Shown here piece by piece: positions 41,845 to 49,798 of a stretch of 64,000 bases of DNA (position 1 is its first letter; each line of letters opens with the position of its first letter). Below the pieces are notes generated by a model, which ran no database searches, was not told where the DNA came from, and saw nothing but the letters and a program-made list of their open reading frames with translations. Made by a program: the position numbers and the translations under genes. This stretch comes from Sphingomonas sp. JUb134 (GTDB lineage Bacteria > Pseudomonadota > Alphaproteobacteria > Sphingomonadales > Sphingomonadaceae): assembly GCF_004341505.2 (NCBI RefSeq), contig NZ_SLYP02000001.1, positions 688,501 through 752,500 on the forward strand, read 5' to 3'.

Positions 41845-42965
41845 CTCAGCATCGTGCTTGGGAAATGCGGCTTTTCGGCTGCCCTGATTGCCAACGCGGC
41901 ATCCTTGAGTGGTCGGAGAAGCGCGGCGGCCATGTCAACGGGCACGGCGTTGCCGACTTGCACGCCTCCAGCCATGAGACCGCCCTCGAAGACGAACCAA
42001 TCCGGGAAGGTCTGTAATCTGGCCGCCTGCCGCAGCGTAATGCCGTGATGGAGCGTCGGATGAACGAATCGGCCCTTGGAAGGATTCACGCAGGCTGTTG
42101 TCATAGTCGGCCCCGGCTCCTCAGGGTTGATACGGCCATATACGTCGGAATGCCCGGAATGGCCTACGTGGCAATTCAGGATGCGACCGGAATCCCTTCG
42201 GGACCCACCATTTGGCGGCGTCGCTTTGAAAGCGTCGACGAGAGCGCTCCCGTGCTTCATGTGAATGTCGTTCGGATCCCCGTCTAAAGCCGCTGAGGCG
42301 AAGGCTTCTGCGGCGACACGCCATCTCGGGCGCTCGTCGTCGACACGATCCGGTGGAACATGCGTGGCGCTTGGTGGCCATTGAAGCGGCGCACGAGCGC
42401 GACGTCGGTCCACACCAAGGATGAAGACCCTGCGGCGGTTCTGGGGAACGCCGAAGTCCTTCGCGTTTAGAACGACCGGCGGCAGCATCTCGTAATCGGA
42501 TGCTTGTCCCAAATCATAGAAGGCGCTCAGGAAGCTCCTGTGCCTCGGCCACAGGAGCCCGGGAACGTTTTCGACGAGAAAGAACGCTGGACGCAAACTT
42601 TCGACGAATCTGAAGTAGCGCAGCAGCAGAGCGTTTCGCGGGTCGCCTACGCCAGCGCCGTTTATTCGATGCGTAGAGAAACCCTGGCAGGGCGGCCCGC
42701 CCATAAGGATGTCGCAGCCGCTCGCGTCGAACCCAGCCTCCTTCCGAACCCGCTCAGGGTCGAGGGCGGCGATGTCCTCCTCGTACAGCCTTACCTTGGC
42801 TTGATCCGAGTCGATCAAGTTTCTGCGATAAGTGGCGGCCGCGTGGCGGTTCACCTCGACAGCCGCTGCCACGTGAATGCCAGCGTTGCGAGCTCCGAGA
42901 GAGAAGCCGCCAGCGCCAGCGAACAGATCACAGGCCAGGATCGGACCAAAATCGCCGCGTGGCAT
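41832..42965 (-). CDS. dcm: DNA (cytosine-5-) methyltransferase
   Basis: 377 residues from ATG 42965 (open to 43052, which would add 29). All C5-methyltransferase motifs are in order: I DLFAGAGGFSLG, IV GGPPCQGFS with catalytic Cys93, VI VENVPGL, VIII QNRRRVFILG, IX and X QVGNAVP. The variable target-recognition region lies between about 230 and 310, so specificity cannot be read. Overlaps the vsr start, so the pair resembled the dcm-vsr arrangement. No restriction endonuclease is visible nearby. Confidence 0.93.
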   Translation of the reverse strand: MPRGDFGPILACDLFAGAGGFSLGARNAGIHVAAAVEVNRHAAATYRRNLIDSDQAKVRLYEEDIAALDPERVRKEAGFDASGCDILMGGPPCQGFSTHRINGAGVGDPRNALLLRYFRFVESLRPAFFLVENVPGLLWPRHRSFLSAFYDLGQASDYEMLPPVVLNAKDFGVPQNRRRVFILGVDRRRARAPLQWPPSATHVPPDRVDDERPRWRVAAEAFASAALDGDPNDIHMKHGSALVDAFKATPPNGGSRRDSGRILNCHVGHSGHSDVYGRINPEEPGPTMTTACVNPSKGRFVHPTLHHGITLRQAARLQTFPDWFVFEGGLMAGGVQVGNAVPVDMAAALLRPLKDAALAIRAAEKPHFPSTMLRWEK

Positions 42966-43390
42966 CGAAGCTCTATCTGACACCAGCACAAGACTTGATC
43001 GACCGTCCTTCAGCGATCGGTCGGATGGGCACTGAATGGAACTGGCAGTCATCCTGCCCTGCGCGTCTTGCTCACAAGCTTATATACCGCACCCGACTCG
43101 GGTGCCTAGAGCCCTTAACCCGCAGAGTCCGAGAATCGAACGGTTCAACGCCGGAGAATCCTGGCGGTGTTTGATCAGCCATCGCACTTGTCACGCGGGC
43201 GGCCGCGCGGTCTCGCCGAGGTGGTCGTGGTGAGCTTTGACGTCGGGCTAGCCCGCCGGACTGCAAGCGCCGCTTCATCCTGGTTGTTGGACGTCCTTGC
43301 AGTGGCCGTTTACCGTTCATTCGGCATGAACGATCTCCCGATTATGGTTCTCGGGATACAGGATCTGCCATTCCGCTCTCGGCTAAATCA
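42966..43390. other. Noncoding region upstream of dcm
   Basis: About 425 bp (338 bp if the long dcm start is used). It holds one hairpin, GCACCCG-ACT-CGGGTGC (about 43089-43105), whose arms equal the tRNA-Arg acceptor stem arms, perhaps a scar of tRNA-end recombination. No gene supported. Confidence 0.35.
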
Positions 43391-43735
43391 TCAATCAGGC
43401 GCGGCTGCGACCAACGCCTCGATCCGAGCACGAGTTTTTTCCCGCTCGCTAAGGGACTGAGTCCGTGTTGGTGCCACTCGAGCTCCAGTCGTAGACATAG
43501 AGCCTTGTGACGGCCGGGGGCCATTTCGACACTCGCGATCGGCATGAATGCGAGCCGCAGCAATCTGTTTCTTCAACTCGTCAATGGGCCTGATGCAGTC
43601 GTCTAGGTAGGTCTCCAAAGCTCGTAGCGCGTTCGCTCTTTCAGCAGGATCAGCGTCGACCACCTTCTCGGAGAGGAGGTCGAACTGATCCCCGAAGAAA
43701 TGTCTGCCCTCAAGGTGTGCGGCGCGCCTGCTCAT
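43391..43735 (-). CDS. Small charged protein of unknown function
   Basis: 114 residues; the first 75 look like genuine helical protein (FDLLSEKVVDADPAERANAL, ALETYLDDCIRPIDELKKQI). No family recognised. It is divergent from, and overlaps by 19 bp, the longest form of the XRE gene, and points at dcm. It may belong to the methyltransferase module. Confidence 0.5.
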   Translation of the reverse strand: MSRRAAHLEGRHFFGDQFDLLSEKVVDADPAERANALRALETYLDDCIRPIDELKKQIAAARIHADRECRNGPRPSQGSMSTTGARVAPTRTQSLSEREKTRARIEALVAAAPD

Positions 43736-44061
43736 CTAATCAAAATATCTATATTCCGGATATTCGCAAGTCCCATTTAGCGCTGCCGGTTCATTCGGAG
43801 CCCCGCAGCATCACCCGTAGCATCGCCACAGCTGAACACTTCTTGGTTGCCGACCTCCTTAAGAACCGGAGGCGTGAGGCAGGCTTGACCCAAAACCAAG
43901 TCGCTCAAGCACTCGGACGGCCCCAGTCGTTTGTCGCCGAGGTGGAAGCTGGCCAGCGGAGGATCGACATGGTCGAACTTCTGAACCTCGCCCGAGCTAT
44001 CGGGTTCGACCCAAAGGCGTTCTTCAGCGAATTTGTGGATGTCTGCGCGTCGCGGCAGTAG
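43717..44061 (+). CDS. XRE-family transcriptional regulator
   Basis: Up to 114 residues; the domain starts near residue 40 with a typical HTH: LKNRRREAGLTQNQVAQAL, GRPQSFVAEVEAGQRRIDMV, then LARAIGFDPKAFF. A start further in than 43717 is likely because the longest form overlaps the divergent gene and lacks a ribosome site. It resembles controller-type regulators that tune methyltransferase genes. Confidence 0.75.
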   Translation: MRRACSSNQNIYIPDIRKSHLALPVHSEPRSITRSIATAEHFLVADLLKNRRREAGLTQNQVAQALGRPQSFVAEVEAGQRRIDMVELLNLARAIGFDPKAFFSEFVDVCASRQ

Positions 44062-44291
44062 ATTCATCCAGGTTAATCGGAGTGTCGTTGGTTCGAGCGC
44101 ATGGGTTTGCGACGCTGACACCATTCGCTGGAAATGTCAGCGATGCTGACGGAAAGCTCTGAGACGTGGAGTCAAGCCGACGCCCGGTGGACAGTAAATG
44201 GACAGGATTTAGCGTCGCCTAAGGGGCTGATTCAGCCGTTTAGCGTCGCCAAAATGGCGGAATCGTGCGGTTTCTGCCCCTATAACATGGA

Positions 44292-44336
44292 CTCCGAAGG
44301 CAGAGGCCACTGGTTCGAATCCAGTCGGGTGCACCA
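44292..44336 (+). repeat. att site: tRNA-Arg 3' half, copy 3
   Basis: CTCCGAAGG to GTGCACCA, the 3' half of a tRNA-Arg(CCG). Its T-arm is CACTGG...CCAGTC, against CACAGG...CCTGTC in the intact tRNA: both strands of the stem changed together, so pairing is kept. TTAGCGTCGCC occurs twice within 90 bp upstream and may mark integrase arms. No 5' half, so not a working tRNA. Confidence 0.75.
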
Positions 44337-44456
44337 TTCTCCAGTATTTCCCGTGAACGTGGCCCTCGGCATCGTAGCCGATGGCTCGTCTCGCTGAACC
44401 TTGCCAGCGCGATGCCGGTCGCGAGACCTGTGGGGACACAGGCCGGCCGCGGGCTC

Positions 44457-44864
44457 ATGCGCGCAACCGCTCCCCGGCAGGATCGTTGGGCGCTGCTGAG
44501 GAGAAAAGCGATCGCCCACGCCAGCAACGTCGTGCAATGCGAAGGACCCGACAGCCCCCACGCGTTCGACATCGTTCCGCTCCAGCCGAGAAACGGCACC
44601 CTGGATGCGAAGTGTCCGATCTGCCGGGGGCACGGCCAGTGGAACACCGAGATCGATCTGGTCAGCTTCCGGTGCAAGCGTGCCGTGTGCGACTATTGCC
44701 ACGGCGCCGGATGGATCGAGACCGGCAACGATCCCATCGGGCACCCCGACATCGTCATGACGCCGGACGGCTATCCCAAATGGGTGGTCGCCTATGATCC
44801 ACGCCAGAATCCCGAGCAGCAGCCGACCGGAACTGCTCCCGCGTCCTATCGCGTGAACTCATGA
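44457..44864 (+). CDS. Zinc-finger (DnaJ-type CxxCxGxG) protein
   Basis: 135 residues from ATG 44457. Two cysteine motifs of DnaJ central-domain type: CPICRGHGQW and CDYCHGAGWIE, with more cysteines before them. Hydrophilic, cytoplasmic. It is the first backbone gene after the island. No specific function can be assigned. Confidence 0.7.
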   Translation: MRATAPRQDRWALLRRKAIAHASNVVQCEGPDSPHAFDIVPLQPRNGTLDAKCPICRGHGQWNTEIDLVSFRCKRAVCDYCHGAGWIETGNDPIGHPDIVMTPDGYPKWVVAYDPRQNPEQQPTGTAPASYRVNS

Positions 44865-44959
44865 ACAACCGTGCCTGGATCGGGCGCTGAACCTCCCATC
44901 TCTGGTGGGGAGCGGACGTTCGACATTGACCCGCCCACGGGCTTGCGGAAGGTAGAGCG

Positions 44960-45136
44960 ATGGCATCGCGCTCGACATGGCTGAGGTGGGGCTTCGTCCT
45001 GTTTTCTGCAGCTATCATGTTGCGAGGCGTGACAGAACGACGAGCCTACAAGCTCGCCATAACCGCTGCTACGGCGGTCGTATTCATCGCCGTTGTGGGC
45101 GTGGGATGGCTATTTGCGACTAGGCGCGAGCGCTAA
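44960..45136 (+). CDS. Small two-helix membrane protein
   Basis: 58 residues with ribosome site GGAAGGTAGAGCG before ATG. Two hydrophobic segments (WGFVLFSAAIMLRG and AITAATAVVFIAVVGVGWLF) separated by a charged turn (VTERRAYK), ending in RRER, consistent with a two-helix protein. No family recognised. Confidence 0.5.
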   Translation: MASRSTWLRWGFVLFSAAIMLRGVTERRAYKLAITAATAVVFIAVVGVGWLFATRRER

Positions 45137-45190
45137 ATTGAATGTCGGCAACTGGGTGTTTCCCGACGGTCAGCTCTGTGAGTTTACGCC

Positions 45191-46573
45191 CTAGTTCGAC
45201 CCGGCTGGGTCTGCGGTGGGCTTTTCGGCCTCTTGCTCCAGCATGTCCGCGGTCATCTCGAGATTCTCCGCCATTTCCTCCAGACTCTCCTCCTCGGCTG
45301 GAGGCCGTTCCTCCGCGGGTGGATCGGCCGGTGCCTGAGCCGCCAGCGCAACGGCATTCGCCTCGTGATGAAGCGCGTCTGCCTGTGCGCTCAACGCCTC
45401 GATCTCGACCCGGTCGGGGCTGACGCCGAGCTGCGACAGCACCTCGGGCCGCTGGGGGATGGCGACGGCGGGATCAAAGAGAAGGACGGTTGCCCCCGTG
45501 GGTGCGAGCGCCGCGCGCGCCGGCTCTGCCATTTTCGCCGGCAGGGCCACGAACAGTCGTGAACCCGCAAGGCTGCCCGGCCGGGACGCTCGTCCCGCCT
45601 CGACCAGGAGGCGCAGGAGGGCGCCCGGGTCGGCAGGAGCCGCAACGGCGAGGTCGAGCTTGGCATCGGCCTTGGTCAAACGCTCGCGGATGGAGCGTGC
45701 CGTCCTTGCATGATCGGCGGCGGAAAGCGCAGGCAAGACCAGGGGAAGATCGAACGAAAAGGGCTTGGCTTCCGGCACCAGACGCCGGCGCGCTTGCGCG
45801 AGATAGCGGCTCCACGCGTCCTGCTCGGTTCCGGCCGGTGCGGTGAGCGGCGCGATCGTCGATGCCCGCCACTGCGCTTCCTCTGCCTTGTCACGGGCCG
45901 CGATGGGAGCGGCGGCGGCCTGGGCGACTTCCCAATCGGGACCCGTCAGCGGCGCGACCGCGCCCGTCGCGAGATTGATGGTCACGTCGACATAGCCGCG
46001 CGAATCACTCCCGGAAGCGCTCGGAACGACGACCTTCAGAACCAGCCGCTTGCCGTCTTGCGACAGGACATGCTTGCCGCTCCACCACAGCGAGCTGACC
46101 GATCGAGGCAGCGCGCGAACGTAGTCGGGGGGCAGGATGTCGGTCAGCTTGTAGGACCGCACGACGCTCCCGTCGTCGCGGTAAATGACGACCACATGCT
46201 CGCCAAAGCCGACGGAATGCCAGTCGTCGAAGGTGACGACGTACGCAGCATCCTCCGTGACGAGCGCCGAGACGGGAGCCACTTCGTTCACCAACGGTGC
46301 TTCCCACACGGTGGTCCATCGGCCGGCGACGAGCCGCTCGAGAACGCCGCGCGCTCTGGGCTCACCGCCCGCACGTTGCCCGGCAGGGTCCCGGTGCGCC
46401 ACCTTGTCTTCAAAGTAGGAAAGCGAGCTCTCGAGATCGCGCGGGATGACGGTGAAACGGACCTTCTTGCCCGCTGACTCGTAGGTCTGCCGTGTCGCCG
46501 GGGCCCAGCTGTCCGCCCGCGCCGGAAGGGGACTGAGCAGCACCGCCAACAATCCGATCACAAGCCGCCACAT
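45191..46573 (-). CDS. Secreted protein of unknown function
   Basis: 460 residues. Signal peptide MWRLVIGLLAVLLSPLPARA with a clear cleavage site. The mature part has beta-rich segments (GEHVVVIYRDDGSVVRSYKL, DDWHSVGFG) and ends in a glutamate/alanine-rich tail (EERPPAEEESLEEMAENLEM) that may form a coiled coil. No enzyme motif recognised. It stands alone between convergent neighbours. Confidence 0.7.
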   Translation of the reverse strand: MWRLVIGLLAVLLSPLPARADSWAPATRQTYESAGKKVRFTVIPRDLESSLSYFEDKVAHRDPAGQRAGGEPRARGVLERLVAGRWTTVWEAPLVNEVAPVSALVTEDAAYVVTFDDWHSVGFGEHVVVIYRDDGSVVRSYKLTDILPPDYVRALPRSVSSLWWSGKHVLSQDGKRLVLKVVVPSASGSDSRGYVDVTINLATGAVAPLTGPDWEVAQAAAAPIAARDKAEEAQWRASTIAPLTAPAGTEQDAWSRYLAQARRRLVPEAKPFSFDLPLVLPALSAADHARTARSIRERLTKADAKLDLAVAAPADPGALLRLLVEAGRASRPGSLAGSRLFVALPAKMAEPARAALAPTGATVLLFDPAVAIPQRPEVLSQLGVSPDRVEIEALSAQADALHHEANAVALAAQAPADPPAEERPPAEEESLEEMAENLEMTADMLEQEAEKPTADPAGSN

Positions 46574-46685
46574 GGTCGATCCCCCCCCTCCGATCGCACC
46601 ATGCTGCCCGGGATCGGATGCTCCCGCAACGGCGATCCGCGGTGGGCGAAGGGCGGGGCGAAACGGCCCCGATCGACGCTGCGCC

Positions 46686-47903
46686 TCAATAAGTCGCAGG
46701 CGGATCGCTGGCGGGGAAGGATTCGTCGGAGGCTTCGTCGACGCGCGTCCACGGGCGTGCGGTGGGGTCGCGCATGGATTCGGGGCCGGCGGGGCGGACC
46801 GGCTGGGAACTGCCGCGGGAGGCGTCCTGGTCCTCGGGCCGGGCGAAGGCGGCGCTGCCGACCAGGGCGTCCGGCGCCGTCGTGTCGGGCGTGCGGTGGC
46901 GCGCGCGGCGGGCGCGGCTCGCCACGACGGCGCCGGTGACGAGCGCGCCGAGTGCGAGCGTGCGCGCCACGGGGCGGAGCGCCAGCCAGGTGTAGAGGCT
47001 GGGGTGGGTGCGGCCGGTGAAGTCGCCGCGCGCGCGATCGTCGCCATCGGGTGCGTAGAGATTGCCGGGCTGGCCGGCGGGGGCGGGGCGCTGCGTGCGG
47101 GAGCCGGGGATGCCGAACTTCGCCAGCAGGGTGTCCATCACGCCGGGAGCCGTCACCTGGTTGAGCGCCATGCTGCGGCCGGCGCCGCCGGCGAACAGGT
47201 CGCGCACGGGATGTTCGGCCGCGTAGAGGACGCAGTCGGCGACCACGCCCGGATCGTAGAAGGGCGGCGGTCCCTTGGGCACCACGTCGAGCTTGCTGCG
47301 GGAGTTGGTGAAGAAGGGGGTGTTGATCGTCGCCGGCTTGATGCTGGTCACCGAGACCGGCGCGCCCTCTGCCATCAGCTCGCGGCGCAGCGCATCGAAC
47401 GCGCCCTCGATCGCGTGCTTGGACGCGGCATAGGCGCTGTGCAGCGGCAGCGAGACGATGCTTTCCACCGAGGAGATCACGATCAGCGCGCCGCCCTGTT
47501 CGCGCAGGTACGGCAGGGCCGCCTGGGCGCCGTGGACATAGCCCATGAAGTTCACCTCCAGGATGCGGCGGAACTCCTCGGGCGTGGTGTCCTCGAACCC
47601 GGCGTAGACCGAGACCCCGGCGACGTTCACCCAGCTGTCGATCCGGCCGAAGCGGGCGACGGCATCGCGCGCCAGCTGGCGGACCTGCGCCTCGTCGGTG
47701 ACGTCGCACACGACTGCCACGGCCTTGCCGCCGGCCTGGGTGATCTCCTCCACCAGCGAGGCGAGGCCAGCCTGGCCGCGGGCGGCGACGACGAGCGTGG
47801 CGCCTGCGGCCGCTGCCCGGCGCGCGGTCTCGCGGCCGATGCCGCTCGACGCGCCGAGGATCACCATGACTTGTTCCGAAAGGGGCTTGAGCTTCACCGC
47901 CAT
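46686..47903 (-). CDS. Short-chain dehydrogenase with C-terminal extension
   Basis: 405 residues from ATG 47903. A classical SDR occupies the first ~250: GASSGIG cofactor motif, NVAG, catalytic Ser in ISSVES and YAASK. The C-terminal 150 residues add a hydrophobic segment (LALGALVTGAVVAS) and a disordered tail ending DESFPASDPPATY. The tail motif recurs in unrelated alphaproteobacterial proteins. Substrate unknown. A GTG at 47954 is an alternative start. Confidence 0.85.
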   Translation of the reverse strand: MAVKLKPLSEQVMVILGASSGIGRETARRAAAAGATLVVAARGQAGLASLVEEITQAGGKAVAVVCDVTDEAQVRQLARDAVARFGRIDSWVNVAGVSVYAGFEDTTPEEFRRILEVNFMGYVHGAQAALPYLREQGGALIVISSVESIVSLPLHSAYAASKHAIEGAFDALRRELMAEGAPVSVTSIKPATINTPFFTNSRSKLDVVPKGPPPFYDPGVVADCVLYAAEHPVRDLFAGGAGRSMALNQVTAPGVMDTLLAKFGIPGSRTQRPAPAGQPGNLYAPDGDDRARGDFTGRTHPSLYTWLALRPVARTLALGALVTGAVVASRARRARHRTPDTTAPDALVGSAAFARPEDQDASRGSSQPVRPAGPESMRDPTARPWTRVDEASDESFPASDPPATY

Positions 47904-47998
47904 GTTCCTGGCCTTCGCTGCCTGAGGGGTCGCGCGCTGCACGGGGTGCTTCACGAACGGCAGGCGGCGGCGGGGGTTCCCTGGCCGAAGCGAAGGGG

Positions 47999-48784
47999 TC
48001 AGGCGGCGCGGCGCTGGGCGTGGGCGGAGGTGCGCAGCGCCTCTGCGACGAGCGCGAAGAAGGCGCGGCTGGCGGGGGCGTGATCCGCGTCCCATTCGGG
48101 GTGCCACTGGACGGCGAGCACGTCGGCGCCGCACGGGCGCGCCCAGATCGCCTCGACCAGATCGTCCCCCTCGGCCCGCGCCTCCACGGTGAGGCCGGAG
48201 CCGAGCCGGTCGACACCCTGCTGGTGGACGGAGTTCACCCGCAGCCGCGAGCAGCCGGTGGCGCGGGCGAGGCGGCCCTGATCGGCGAGGCGGATGGCGT
48301 GGTGATGGTCGAACAGCGCGTCATACCCCTCGTCCCAGTCGCCGCGATGGTGGCCGCCGTCGGCGGGCTGCTCGCACAGGGTGCCGCCGAACAGCACGTT
48401 CAACTCCTGCATGCCGCGGCAGATGCCGAACACGGGCTTGCCGCCCTCGATCATGCGGGCGGAGAGCGCCAGGGCGACCGCGTCGCGCTCGGGATCGTGC
48501 GCGGCCGGGCGAGGGCCGGGGACAGCGCCATAGCGTTCCGGCGCGACGTGCGAGCGCGAGCCGGTGAGGAGCAGGCCGTCGAGCGCGGCCGCGACCCCGG
48601 CGACGTCGGCCGCATCGGCGACCGCGGGGACGAGCAGCACCGTCGCCTCGACCAGCTGGGTGAGCGGGCGGACGAAGCGGGTGGCGACGACCTGCACCGG
48701 CCGGTCGGCCACTTCGTTGCAGCAGAGCACGCCGACGACGGGGCGGGCCGGCGCGGCTTCGGGAAGGGCGGGGCGGAAGCGCAT
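47999..48784 (-). CDS. Class I glutamine amidotransferase (PuuD-like)
   Basis: 261 residues from ATG 48784. The gamma-glutamyl hydrolase family triad is present: Cys in FGICRGMQELN and His with Glu in VQWHPEWD; LLLTGSRSHVAPERYG is the substrate loop. Likely cleaves a gamma-glutamyl amide. The start overlaps the serine acetyltransferase stop (TGATG). Confidence 0.9.
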   Translation of the reverse strand: MRFRPALPEAAPARPVVGVLCCNEVADRPVQVVATRFVRPLTQLVEATVLLVPAVADAADVAGVAAALDGLLLTGSRSHVAPERYGAVPGPRPAAHDPERDAVALALSARMIEGGKPVFGICRGMQELNVLFGGTLCEQPADGGHHRGDWDEGYDALFDHHHAIRLADQGRLARATGCSRLRVNSVHQQGVDRLGSGLTVEARAEGDDLVEAIWARPCGADVLAVQWHPEWDADHAPASRAFFALVAEALRTSAHAQRRAA

Positions 48785-49716
48785 CAGTCCGCCGTCTCCA
48801 CCAGCACGTCGCGCAGCGTCGCCCCGGCAGCGCGATCGAGCCGCCGCGCCTCCGGCTGGACCACGACGCTGTCGGGGGGCACGTCGTCGAGCAGCCAGAC
48901 GTTGCCGCCGATGGTGGAGCGGGCGCCGATGGTGACGCGGCCGAGGATGGTCGCGCCGGCATAGATGACCACGTCGTCCTCGACGATCGGGTGGCGATCG
49001 TGGCGGGGGCGGCCGCCGTCGCGGGTGTCGCCGGGCGCACTGCGCGCGCCCAGCGTCACATGCTGGTAGAGCCGCACGCGATTCCCGACGATGGCGGTCT
49101 CGCCGATCACCACGCCGGTGCCGTGGTCGATGAAGAAGCCGCTGCCGATGGTGGCGCCCGGATGGATGTCGATCCCGGTGCGGGCGTTGGCGAGCTCCGA
49201 GATCAGCCGGGCGACGATGGGCGCGCCGAGCTGGTGGAGCTGGTGGGCGATGCGGTGGTGCAGGCTGGCGAGAGCGCCGGGATAGCAGAGCAGGATCTCG
49301 TCCACGCTGCGCGCCGCCGGATCGCCGAGAAAGGCGGCGTCGACGTCGCTGTCGACCAGCTGGCGGACCTCCGCGAGCGTGGCGGCGAACAGGCGCACGA
49401 TCATGCCGGCCTGGTCGGGATCGAAGCTGCTGCGCGCCTCCGCCTGCCAATAGCCGAGTTCGGCGGCGACCTCACGCTCCAGGTCGGCGAGGGCGAGGGT
49501 CAGGCGCTCGGCGACGAAGCTGTCCTCTGCCTCCGCGGTGCCACGGAAGCCGCCCAGGCGGCGGGGATAGAGGGCGGTCGCCAGCGTCTCGACGATGCGG
49601 GCGACGGCGTCGCGGGCGGGGAAACTCTCCACGTCGCGCGATTCGTCCTGGCGCTGCCGCCACGCCGCGCGGGCGACGCGCAGGGCGGCGACGGTCTCGA
49701 TCAGCGTGCGCGACAT
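48784..49716 (-). CDS. cysE: Serine O-acetyltransferase (EpsC/CysE)
   Basis: 310-residue enzyme for O-acetylserine in cysteine synthesis. N-terminal helical domain, then a left-handed beta-helix of hexapeptide repeats: GIDIHPGATIGSGFFIDHGT (catalytic His), VVIGETAIVGNRVRLYQHVT, VTIGARSTIGGN. Length and layout match EpsC-type enzymes. First gene of a two-gene unit with the amidotransferase. Confidence 0.93.
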   Translation of the reverse strand: MSRTLIETVAALRVARAAWRQRQDESRDVESFPARDAVARIVETLATALYPRRLGGFRGTAEAEDSFVAERLTLALADLEREVAAELGYWQAEARSSFDPDQAGMIVRLFAATLAEVRQLVDSDVDAAFLGDPAARSVDEILLCYPGALASLHHRIAHQLHQLGAPIVARLISELANARTGIDIHPGATIGSGFFIDHGTGVVIGETAIVGNRVRLYQHVTLGARSAPGDTRDGGRPRHDRHPIVEDDVVIYAGATILGRVTIGARSTIGGNVWLLDDVPPDSVVVQPEARRLDRAAGATLRDVLVETAD

Positions 49717-49798
49717 GGCCTACCTCCGATGTGGAGAGACATACCCCATCGGCAGAATAGGAATTCAAAGAAATGCTTTGCCGGGGCGAAGCCGCGGA

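Larger units (their letters stand above)
30303..44336. mobile_element. Inferred tRNA-Arg genomic island with defence genes
   Basis: The 14-kb segment lies between the 3' end of the intact tRNA-Arg and a direct repeat of its 3' half at 44292-44336, the standard signature of integration at a tRNA end. It carries the kinase-receiver pair, dcm, split vsr, an XRE regulator and nested insertion sequences, but no integrase of its own. It may have been mobilised in trans by the neighbouring integrases or have lost its gene. Confidence 0.6.

Noticed and set aside
43089..43105. Hairpin with arms equal to the tRNA-Arg acceptor stem, considered as a tRNA or att remnant
   Set aside because: Arms are separated by only 3 bases and the T-arm is absent; too little to call more than a hairpin.
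44292..44336. Possible second tRNA-Arg gene
   Set aside because: No 5' half; it is an att repeat despite a well-paired T-arm.
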